From a virus, in IMG/VR virus record IMGVR_UViG_3300044823_000543, positions 1-24,482 of that record: a DNA stretch of 24,482 nt, one strand, 5' to 3'. Every line of letters begins with the position of its first letter. Within the stretch, counting starts at the first letter, position 1. This document shows positions 1-5,564 of this stretch, piece by piece. Position numbers and translations under genes: made by a program. The notes under the pieces are model-generated. The model was not told where the DNA came from, did no database searches, and saw only the letters and a list, made by a program, of their open reading frames with translations.

Positions 1-828
1 ATGAAGGGGGTCTCCCCGGCCACCGTTGCGTGGTACCGGTACAGCTTCAAGGCGTTTTCTCCTGTCTTGGAACGTCCATACCAGTGTACAACAGATTTGC
101 GGGCCGCCATCATCGAGCAAATCGGCCGACTCCAAACAACGGGTCGGGGCAACCGCGCGGTTTCCATCAACACCTACCTGCGCTGCCTGCGGGCATTCCT
201 GCGCTGGGCGCACGAAGAGCAAATTATCAAAGAGCCGGTAAAACTGAGCTGGCTAAAGGAAGAAGAGAAAATCCTAGCCACGTTTACGCCTGAGCAAATC
301 CAGCGAATCGTGAACCGGAAGCCCGTCGGGCGTAACGAAACACGGATTCGGATGGTGGCGATTACGGCCATGGACACGGGGATGCGGTTTCAGGAGCTGC
401 TGAACCTGCGGCGCCCGGATGTGGATTTCGACAATCTGATGTTTCGAGTCAACGGTAAGGGAAAGAAACAGCGCCTCGTACCAATGAGCATTGAGTTGCG
501 CAAGCTGCTTTTTCGTTACCTGTCCCAGCACCAATTCGACTGGGTGTTTTGCACGGGCCGCGGCAACCAGGCCAACCAGCGATACCTTCTTCGTGATTTT
601 AAGCTGTTGTGCAAGCGTCTCGGAATTTCCGGCGTTCGCTGTTCTCTTCATACGCTTCGTCATACGTTTTCAGTTAATTATCTGAGGGCTGGGGGAAACC
701 TATACTACCTCCAGAGGATTCTGGGACACAGCTCCATTTCAACGACGGAGCGGTATCTGCGGAGCTTGGGAATTGCGGATTTACAACGGGTCCACGACAG
801 GCTATCGTTACTATCCCACCAAAACTAA
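1..828 (+). CDS. Tyrosine recombinase / phage integrase, probably 5'-truncated by the window edge
   Basis: Site-specific recombinase of the XerC/XerD/lambda-Int superfamily, expected to integrate and excise the phage genome. The 275 residues hold an N-terminal SAM-like core-binding helix bundle (about 1-85) and a C-terminal catalytic domain (about 95-270). Visible catalytic residues are Arg129 (in GMRFQELLNL), a beta-hairpin lysine near 153-156 (NGKGKKQRLVP), His217 and Arg220 (HTLRHTF), His243 (LGHSS) and the nucleophile Tyr252 (TERYLR). The set is complete, so the enzyme should be active. The ATG is the first base of the window and the protein begins within the core-binding domain (KGVSPATVAWY), some 15-25 residues later than most relatives, so the true start is probably outside. 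The gene converges end to end with the next minus-strand gene, with no terminator between. Confidence 0.92.
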   Translation: MKGVSPATVAWYRYSFKAFSPVLERPYQCTTDLRAAIIEQIGRLQTTGRGNRAVSINTYLRCLRAFLRWAHEEQIIKEPVKLSWLKEEEKILATFTPEQIQRIVNRKPVGRNETRIRMVAITAMDTGMRFQELLNLRRPDVDFDNLMFRVNGKGKKQRLVPMSIELRKLLFRYLSQHQFDWVFCTGRGNQANQRYLLRDFKLLCKRLGISGVRCSLHTLRHTFSVNYLRAGGNLYYLQRILGHSSISTTERYLRSLGIADLQRVHDRLSLLSHQN

Positions 829-1128
829 TTATCTTCGGCGCCGCTTCGGCTTAGGTTTTGGCTCTTGCTTAAGCCTATAATCCGGCGTAGCAAAGAATTC
901 GTTAGGTTTGGTGAAATTATCGTAGAAACCTACAGGAATCCGCAGAGTCATGATATGCTCTGGAATGAACTTCTCAATCCAGAGAAAACCGCAATAGCTG
1001 CATCTGAACATCCGTTCATCAGGCGCAACCGTGATATCAGCCGGAACTTTATAACCAGAAGGGTCGCGAACTTCATGTACTCGGAAGGAATCCCCGCCGG
1101 AACAGTCATAGGCTGGACATGTAGGCAT
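829..1128 (-). CDS. Hypothetical zinc-ribbon protein (99 aa)
   Basis: Unrecognised small phage protein. The N-terminus has Cys4 and Cys9 (CPAYDC) and a second pair at about 43-46 (CSYCGF), a four-cysteine zinc-ribbon layout. The C-terminus is very basic (KPKPKRRRR), which suggests nucleic-acid binding; that is inference. Start chosen at the ATG that lies 4 nt after the upstream nuclease stop, preceded by AGGAAT, a weak Shine-Dalgarno. It is the last gene of the leftward block and its stop abuts the integrase stop. Confidence 0.7.
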   Translation of the reverse strand: MPTCPAYDCSGGDSFRVHEVRDPSGYKVPADITVAPDERMFRCSYCGFLWIEKFIPEHIMTLRIPVGFYDNFTKPNEFFATPDYRLKQEPKPKPKRRRR

Positions 1129-1132
1129 ATTC

Positions 1133-1450
1133 CTATTGTAATAAGGCTGTCAACCCAGACTGTACCTCCTCTATGGAATGCGCCACAAATGCCAGCCCTC
1201 CCGCCCCGTTAATCGTGTCAATGAACTGCTGCTGCTCAGCCGTGGGCTTGCCACCCGGCCGCTTCACCTCAATCGCCAGAAACCGGCCAGTCTTCGGAAT
1301 GCAGCCAATGATGTCTGAAACGCCGCGGGTGTGCGTAGGGATATAGCCGCCGTCCGGCTTCCTGATGCCGGCGTTCTGGTGCTTATAGCAGGGGATGCCG
1401 CGAAAGCGGACGTAGTCGAGGATTTGCTTTTGGATGTGTTGTTCGAGGAT
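1133..1450 (-). CDS. VRR-NUC domain nuclease, no canonical start codon
   Basis: A single-domain VRR-NUC protein of about 105 residues, too poorly started to appear in an ATG/GTG/TTG search. VRR-NUC proteins are PD-(D/E)xK nucleases, and small phage versions are thought to cut branched DNA. Read in frame, it has an N-terminal helix (LEQHIQKQILDYVRFRG), then G-V-S-D-I-I-G with the metal-binding Asp, then F-L-A-I-E-V-K with the Glu-x-Lys pair, then the family's G-G-K-P-T-A-E-Q-Q-Q-F-I. The frame is intact to TAG at 1133-1135. The frame is the same as that of the upstream gene, which stops with TAA at 1457. Between that stop and the conserved helix there is no ATG, GTG or TTG, only ACG (1454) and ATC (1448). 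Start set at ATC1448-1450, which gives the usual family length. A point mutation, sequencing error, near-cognate start or stop readthrough are all possible. Confidence 0.8.
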   Translation of the reverse strand: MLEQHIQKQILDYVRFRGIPCYKHQNAGIRKPDGGYIPTHTRGVSDIIGCIPKTGRFLAIEVKRPGGKPTAEQQQFIDTINGAGGLAFVAHSIEEVQSGLTALLQ

Positions 1451-1456
1451 GGCCGT

Positions 1457-1879
1457 TTAGGTTAATAATCTGCTTGGGTCCAAAACGGTATTCTCGAAAA
1501 GCGTGCGGCCGTTTTTCTGAACAACGTAGGGCAAAAATACTTCCTGCATCTGAACAATATCAAGCTCCACAAGGGCCATTTGGATATTGACCCAATCCCT
1601 CAGAATGCGCCACGCCACGCGGTAGCAATAGTCGTCGTCGCGGCTCTTGCTGATCCGCTGCTCCTTCATCACTCGCTGCGCCTCCCGCCACCGTAGCGGC
1701 AACCGAAAACCCCAGTCCTGTCCATTGAGGTTTATCTTGAAGGCGAGACTGGCAATCCTGCCAGTGCCCGGCTCGTATTCCATCAAAACGCCGCTGGCGC
1801 CGTGTTTCTGAAGCATCTCCTGAATCTCCTGCACGCTCCGGCTGGCAGGCACTTGGGTTGTATAGTTTTTTAGGGCCAT
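1457..1879 (-). CDS. Conserved phage hypothetical protein (140 aa)
   Basis: I recognise the layout as a common phage protein of unknown function: an N-terminal MALKNYTT...SVQEIQEML segment, a short beta region (GVLMEYEPGTGRIASLAFKI), then an amphipathic helical part with YRVAWRILRDWVNIQMALVE and an ending around EVFLPYVV. No catalytic motif is evident. Relatives that I recall sit in early or DNA-metabolism clusters, as here. The ATG at 1877-1879 has no Shine-Dalgarno. Its upstream region is shared with the divergent DUF4177-like gene only 20 nt away. The VRR-NUC frame continues directly after this gene's TAA. Confidence 0.75.
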   Translation of the reverse strand: MALKNYTTQVPASRSVQEIQEMLQKHGASGVLMEYEPGTGRIASLAFKINLNGQDWGFRLPLRWREAQRVMKEQRISKSRDDDYCYRVAWRILRDWVNIQMALVELDIVQMQEVFLPYVVQKNGRTLFENTVLDPSRLLT

Positions 1880-1899
1880 TGGTGTAGAATCAAAATGCT

Positions 1900-2106
1900 A
1901 TGCAAAAATGGGAATACTTGTTTGAACAAACTGAGACTGCGAAAGAGATTGCCTCGATTCTGAGTAAAGCCGGTGAAGAAGGATGGGAACTCGTAGCGGT
2001 GACTACATTGCAGGGGACGGAGAAGAAGGAGTATGGCGGTAAACTCGGCTTCTATGACAGTCCTTGGTTCCAATGGAATCTTTTCTTCAAGCGCCCTAAA
2101 CCGTAA
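1900..2106 (+). CDS. DUF4177-like small protein (68 aa)
   Basis: Small protein with the DUF4177 pattern: an aromatic N-terminal strand (MQKWEYLFEQ), a short helix, the hallmark GEEGWELVAV around residues 26-35, and a terminal strand ending FFKRP. The function of this family is unknown. It is the only + strand gene inside an otherwise minus-strand block, divergent from the 140-aa gene and overlapping the 3' end of the GIY-YIG gene by 11 nt. There is no Shine-Dalgarno before its ATG. The clear family motif makes a chance ORF unlikely. Confidence 0.72.
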   Translation: MQKWEYLFEQTETAKEIASILSKAGEEGWELVAVTTLQGTEKKEYGGKLGFYDSPWFQWNLFFKRPKP

Positions 2107-2896
2107 CTTCCCCCGGCAACGGAATCTGTAGCCCCAAAAACTCGTTGGCCCAACGTCTACCCAGAATAATCGCACTAACGAGGCTGTTACTGATACCATA
2201 GATACGAGCAAGCCACACTTGACGAAAGATCCGAGCAAGTAAGCGAATCTCAATAACATCTTCGACCGATAGAATGGATTGCCTTCTTCTGGCGGCAATC
2301 ATGTTGAGTCGTTGAATCGGTGTTGCTGGTACTCCGGAATGAGACGCACTAATCTTTGCGCGAGTAGATTGTGAGACTGGTCGGCCACGAAGGCCTTCGG
2401 AAATCTTTAATCGCGCGACTAGAGTATGTCCATGACCCAAATGAGCTTGCCGGTTCCTCTCCTTGGCTTCCTCAGAATGGTGTTTGCCTTTCATATGAGC
2501 AATACCACCGTTGTCAAAATACTTTTTAGAAGCTGCCTTATTACCGATACCTATCTTGGCTCGCGTCGCTGCGGAATGCTTGTAGCTTGTCAAACCATCT
2601 CCACCATCCGTAAGATTCACAAGTTTACAGCCGCGGGCACGATATAGCTTAATGAAGGTTTTTTCCCAAAACTGCCAGTTATCTTTACTCACTTCTTTCA
2701 GAATTGATAATCCAGGCTTTAATCCTTGACGCTTAAGCTTTGCTATCCAGCGGCAACGATAAAAGTTGTACTTCTCTCCCCAAATGTGGGCATTAAAACG
2801 ACGCTTCGGGTTATCAGCCTTGCCTACATAACGAACTGCGCCCGTGATGGGGTCGTGAAGTGCGTATATGAAAGTAGTGTTAGATGACAACCTCAT
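2096..2896 (-). CDS. Free-standing GIY-YIG homing endonuclease with NUMOD3 motif
   Basis: The N-terminus has a GIY-YIG nuclease core: FIYALHDPITGAVRYVGK (residues 9-26, the two strands of the motif), the conserved Arg in PKRRFNAHI (about 30-38) and a Glu in FWEKTFI (about 77-83). It is followed by TDGGDG (about 97-102) and a NUMOD3-type DNA-binding repeat region (about 104-185) rich in Ser, Lys and Arg, with repeated S-x-x-T-R-A-K-I patterns (SAATRAKIG, SQSTRAKIS). The C-terminus (about 215-255) looks like a helix-turn-helix. Such enzymes spread their own gene into related phages. No intron is apparent around it. Its first 17 nt overlap the 3' end of the NinB-like gene and its end overlaps the opposing DUF4177-like gene, as expected for a mobile insertion squeezed between genes. 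Confidence 0.88.
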   Translation of the reverse strand: MRLSSNTTFIYALHDPITGAVRYVGKADNPKRRFNAHIWGEKYNFYRCRWIAKLKRQGLKPGLSILKEVSKDNWQFWEKTFIKLYRARGCKLVNLTDGGDGLTSYKHSAATRAKIGIGNKAASKKYFDNGGIAHMKGKHHSEEAKERNRQAHLGHGHTLVARLKISEGLRGRPVSQSTRAKISASHSGVPATPIQRLNMIAARRRQSILSVEDVIEIRLLARIFRQVWLARIYGISNSLVSAIILGRRWANEFLGLQIPLPGEVTV

Positions 2897-3272
2897 TCGG
2901 ATCAGGAATGTTAATGTTTAACTCCTCCGCTGCCCATCGTCTTACCTTCTCGCAATATTGGCCAAAGTCAATCGTGTCAAGGTAACGTGTACCCGAAGCC
3001 ACAACAACACTTCCAACAATATGTTTCGGGGAAAGATGAGCCTTTAAAGCTTCGTGCAAATCTTGCGGGTCGTCGCCGGTATGCTCGGAAATCAGTTTTA
3101 GGATACAACCCCAATACCATCTATTCTGCTGATTGCTACGCTTCTGCTTTAACTTTTGAACCGTCAACTCCACTCTTTTGCCGTTTAGGGTAAGGAGATA
3201 ATCTTTAAACTGCCCGGCCTTGTCGAGTGAGAGTTTGCCATCTTTGACTTGTCCCAAAAATACGGGAGTCAT
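2880..3272 (-). CDS. NinB-like phage recombination-associated protein (130 aa)
   Basis: The protein contains K-R-S-N-Q-Q-N-R-W-Y-W-G (residues 44-55), then a helical segment with EHTGDDPQDLHEALKAHL, and a C-terminal RRWAAEELNINIPDPNEV. This resembles phage proteins annotated as NinB/YbcN-like, single-strand-binding accessory recombination factors. The N-terminal half (GQVKDGKLSLDKAGQF...LNGKRVELTVQKLK) is a short beta domain also seen in that group. The assignment to NinB is from memory of the motif and moderately sure. The ATG lies 3-4 nt inside the stop of the upstream zinc-finger gene (overlap 3269-3272), consistent with coupled translation. Confidence 0.6.
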   Translation of the reverse strand: MTPVFLGQVKDGKLSLDKAGQFKDYLLTLNGKRVELTVQKLKQKRSNQQNRWYWGCILKLISEHTGDDPQDLHEALKAHLSPKHIVGSVVVASGTRYLDTIDFGQYCEKVRRWAAEELNINIPDPNEVVI

Positions 3273-3550
3273 TTGATAGTGCTTAATGATTTACGTGGAC
3301 GGCCTCGCTTCTTTGGCACGATAGCTTTATCTAGTTGCTGTGCCAGGTCTATTGTCTTCCTCTTCTCCTGTGCCAGTTCGTCCCGCAACTTTTCAGCCTC
3401 TGACTTTCCAGGAAAGTAGTTGCCATGTCCATTTAAACAATAAAACTCTTCATGGTCTTCCCTACGCAGGGAAAAAAAGGATGGATTGGCGGCGATGACA
3501 ACCGCACAGCAGGCACATGTTATCGTTTCCATTTCGACTTCAACTTTCAT
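3269..3550 (-). CDS. Hypothetical zinc-finger and coiled-coil protein (93 aa)
   Basis: Cys12, Cys14 and Cys15 (TCACCAVV), then Cys38 and His42 in EEFYCLNGHGNYFPGKSEAEKL, form a plausible metal site. This is followed by a charged coiled coil (about 50-75) and a basic tail PKKRGRPRKS that resembles an AT-hook. It looks like a widespread phage protein of unknown function. It overlaps the upstream nuclease stop by 4 nt and the downstream NinB-like start by 4 nt, so the three genes are an operon. The leader is TTAACG followed by 8 nt and ATG, without Shine-Dalgarno. Confidence 0.7.
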   Translation of the reverse strand: MKVEVEMETITCACCAVVIAANPSFFSLRREDHEEFYCLNGHGNYFPGKSEAEKLRDELAQEKRKTIDLAQQLDKAIVPKKRGRPRKSLSTIK

Positions 3551-4044
3551 TGTCGTTGCGTTAATTCTTTAGCCACCCGCCAAAACGGCGTGGAGTGTTC
3601 CTTGCAAACTTTCCAATCAAGCAGCATTCCCATGTTGCCAGCTTGGTCACCTCCGGCAACGTGCTTAAATGTATACTGCTCGGCAAACGTGCCGTCGCCC
3701 CTCGCTACTCGGTTCTTGGCGTTGTAGAGGGTTCTTAAATGGTCTACGTCAAAGACATCAAGTAGCAGGCGGCCGACAATCATATTGCTGGCTTTGGTGT
3801 TGCGGAGAGTCTTCTCTTCAACGAAGATTCGGCCGGTGATGCCGCTCTGCCAATCCATCTTTGCCTCAAAAAAGGTTTCCTGCCCTTCTGGGCCGGCGTA
3901 TAGGTCGTAGTCCTCACGCCGTGGGTCATCGGTGCCGCTGGCCGGATTGTAGCCGACAGATATCCCAAGGTTGTGAAGGTGGGAGGCTATAAGGATTTCT
4001 AGGGGTGCGCCGCGCTGGTCGCGGTCGAAAGTGAATTTGTTCGT
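3547..4044 (-). CDS. PD-(D/E)xK-type nuclease, no canonical start codon
   Basis: The only ATG in frame (3856-3858) falls in the middle of the conserved core, so an annotation starting there would miss the N-terminal 62 residues. The frame stays open upstream to TAA at 4087-4089. It encodes FDRDQRGAP, LEILIASHLHNLGISVGYN, then DDPRREDYDLYAG with the metal-binding Asp, and TFFEAKMDW with Glu-x-Lys, followed by GRIFVEEKTLRNTKAS. This Asp...Glu-x-Lys...GxIFVE layout is typical of phage restriction-like endonucleases. No ATG, GTG or TTG exists in frame upstream of residue 63. I set the start at ACG4042-4044, which gives N-K-F-T-F-D as a natural N-terminus and lies 9 nt after a TTAACC. Total about 165 residues. 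Near-cognate start or a substitution at the start codon are the two explanations. Confidence 0.68.
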   Translation of the reverse strand, partial: TNKFTFDRDQRGAPLEILIASHLHNLGISVGYNPASGTDDPRREDYDLYAGPEGQETFFEAKMDWQSGITGRIFVEEKTLRNTKASNMIVGRLLLDVFDVDHLRTLYNAKNRVARGDGTFAEQYTFKHVAGGDQAGNMGMLLDWKVCKEHSTPFWRVAKELTQRQ

Positions 4045-4211
4045 AGGGATAAAGGTTAATGAATCTGCTAAGCAAGAGCCACAAGTTTAGTACGAAGCGA
4101 CCAAGCTCTATTCTTGTGTACTCTCTAGGGTACTTCTTACGGCTTCCGAGCGACGCCACCCGTCCCTATGATTCTTGCGAACCATGAAGCCTTGAATTTC
4201 CGCCCTGCTGG

Positions 4212-4319
4212 TTAGGCAAAGCTCACGCCCTTGCTTAACAGACTGTCCACCTTAAGTTTATCAGGCTGGAAAACGCCGTCAAATGGCTTAGGTATGCGGA
4301 GTGCGGCGGGGTTATCCAC
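4212..4319 (-). CDS. Possible 35-aa ORF starting GTG inside a DnaA-box-like site
   Basis: A short ORF reads M-D-N-P-A-A-L-R-I-P-K-P-F-D and ends K-G-V-S-F-A. Composition is protein-like, but there is no Shine-Dalgarno and no family I recognise. It starts just downstream of the hairpin terminator of the membrane-protein gene. Nothing else convincing lies between 4087 and 4311; a 25-codon ORF at about 4104-4182 is too weak to call. Confidence 0.2.
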   Translation of the reverse strand: MDNPAALRIPKPFDGVFQPDKLKVDSLLSKGVSFA

Positions 4320-4320
4320 A
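4311..4320 (-). promoter_or_regulatory. DnaA-box-like element TGTGGATAAC (copy 1)
   Basis: Exact 10-bp match to the other two copies at 6217 and 12597. The 9-mer TTATCCACA is the consensus DnaA box of many bacteria. On the minus strand it reads TGTGGATAAC toward the nuclease operon. It sits against the U-tract of the neighbouring terminator. Confidence 0.5.
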
Positions 4321-4365
4321 GAAAAAGAAAACCCCGCGTTCGGGTTTCCCTTACTAGCGGGGTTT
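4321..4365 (-). terminator. Rho-independent terminator of the 64-aa membrane-protein gene
   Basis: A 9-bp perfect stem AAACCCCGC (4329-4337) with GCGGGGTTT (4357-4365) is followed, in the minus direction, by TTTTCTTTTTC. It lies 32 nt after the stop of the 4398-4592 gene, so it closes a one-gene transcript. Confidence 0.75.
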
Positions 4366-4397
4366 GTGGCGCAATTGGTATTGTTTTTAGTCTAAGC

Positions 4398-4592
4398 TTA
4401 CAGGCCAGTTAAGAAAATAAATATAACCAACCTGTGTATTCCCAACAAAAAACATCCAAACAGCAACGCCCTAATTATAATCGCCTCAATTCGAGGAAAT
4501 AACTTAACAAGCTTCTCAATTTGGGAGATAGCAACAATAATTTTTTTAACAACATTTTCAAAAAGATAAATGGTCTCTTCTTGCTGTTGCAT
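4398..4592 (-). CDS. Small membrane protein of unknown function (64 aa)
   Basis: The protein starts M-Q-Q-Q-E-E, has an amphipathic helix (about 10-35, ENVVKKIIVAISQIEKLVKLF) and a strongly hydrophobic C-terminal half (about 37-63, IIIRALLFGCFLLGIHRLVIFIF) that should span the membrane once or twice. No family recognised. The region is more AT-rich than its surroundings. ATG at 4590-4592 is preferred over TTG at 4596-4598, because a good promoter puts the transcription start at about 4592-4594, so the messenger would be essentially leaderless. It has its own terminator, so it is an independent unit, possibly a lysogeny or superinfection gene; that role is a guess. Confidence 0.55.
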   Translation of the reverse strand: MQQQEETIYLFENVVKKIIVAISQIEKLVKLFPRIEAIIIRALLFGCFLLGIHRLVIFIFLTGL

Positions 4593-4599
4593 GGCCAAG

Positions 4600-4628
4600 A
4601 CGATACCACTCCATCAGATTGCTGTCAA
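4600..4628 (-). promoter_or_regulatory. Sigma70-type promoter of the 64-aa membrane-protein gene
   Basis: On the minus strand a perfect -35 TTGACA (4628-4623), a 17-nt spacer and -10 TATCGT (4605-4600, 4 of 6). The predicted start point coincides with the ATG at 4592. Confidence 0.6.
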
Positions 4629-4684
4629 CCCTTTTTCCCTTCCAGATACCATCCAAAAAGCCTGTCGGAAAACAGACTGCTGGC

Positions 4685-5505
4685 TTGACGGCGGTCGCTC
4701 CGTTTTTTCCCGGCGCCGTCTCCCCTTAACTGTCAGCCGGGTCCCGGTCGGGCCTGGCCGCTGTCCCCGGCAGCGCAAAAGGGTTTCGCATAACGCTGCC
4801 GGCGGTCTTCATTTGGATTTCCCATACCAGACCCTGCTACCGCGGCGGCAGGGCACGCCGAACCAATGAAGTCCCCACGCTTTAAGTTGGCATCCAGCCG
4901 GGGGCGCGTGAGGTTCGCCTCACCACACCGGCCAGTATTCTGGTTTTACAAAAACAAAAACGCCGGCCCGCGCTACTGGCGCAGGATGGCGTTGCTGGTT
5001 TCGTATGGGGGTGTTGTTGATTTTGGTTGCATGGACGTTGGCTTTATGGATCTCTATTTCAGGGTGGACTCGGCACGTTTTATCGCCAGACCGAAGCCTT
5101 AGCTTTCGTTACCGAGCCACCCCTTTACGGCGGCTAGCCCAGGCCTTGGTCACGTAATGAGTGCTCCTCATAGTCGTGCGGTACTCTGGACCCCGACGGC
5201 CAGGTTTCCTTTTGGCTCCCGCAGGTGCCCCGTTGGAAGTGCGGTGTCTCGCGAGACTCACCGGCAGGGTTCGCTGTGGCCCGTACCCTGGCGCGGGCTG
5301 TATGCTTCCGTCGCTACTACCTGCACAATCGGAGCCGGAAGCGTTTCACTAGCCAGTTAGAAGCCTGGCCCATAGAACACCTCCGTGGCGAAGAGTCGCC
5401 GTCAACAGTATACGCCAAACTCGTCAGAAATGTTCAAATAAAAACTCCTGTAGTCGAGGGGCCAACTTGCGATTGGAACACCCCCCAACTACAGGGGTCT
5501 TTTTG
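4685..5505 (+). ncRNA. Candidate large structured non-coding RNA (about 820 nt)
   Basis: No credible protein gene is present here; the ORFs have non-protein-like composition and weak starts. Instead there is a dense set of complementary helices. A long-range 9-bp stem TTGACGGCG (4685-4693) with CGCCGTCAA (5397-5405) closes the domain. Inside are 4767-4775/4794-4802 (9 bp), 4832-4837/4848-4853, 4908-4913/4918-4923 (loop TTCG), 4930-4935/4940-4945, 5062-5073/5112-5122 (11 bp with one bulge), 5159-5164/5181-5186, 5198-5202/5213-5217, 5242-5251/5252-5263, 5275-5283/5294-5302, 5304-5310/5336-5342, 5352-5356/5365-5369 and 5387-5391/5396-5400. Several helices need G-U pairs on the + strand that would be A-C mismatches on the minus strand, which indicates + transcription. 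The terminator at 5444-5504 would give the 3' end. No clear + promoter is seen; direct repeats GATACCA at 4602 and 4645 are the only upstream feature. Size and phage context recall the GOLLD and ROOL RNA classes, but I cannot assign it to either. Confidence 0.6.
5444..5504. terminator. Bidirectional terminator between the ncRNA candidate and the 229-aa gene
   Basis: Stem ACTCCTGTAGT (5444-5454) with ACTACAGGGGT (5488-5498), extended inward by GGGG/CCCC and CCAA/TTGG. It is followed on + by CTTTTT and on minus by TTTTTATTT. The + strand pairs fully using one U-G, while the minus strand has a C-A mismatch. It would end the + strand RNA and the minus-strand gene at 5565. Loop bases 5463-5470 are also complementary to 5505-5512. 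Confidence 0.75.
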
Positions 5506-5564
5506 CAAGTTGATTGCTGTCCGAACTCATTGTGAGGTGAAGTGTAGCAGGTCTACAAAAGTTG

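Noticed and set aside
1870-2298. 142-aa minus-strand ORF
   Set aside because: Shadow of the GIY-YIG and DUF4177-like genes in another frame.
4090-4215. tRNA or tRNA-like gene near GGTTCGCAAGAATC on minus
   Set aside because: No acceptor stem, anticodon arm or complete T-arm could be built around it.
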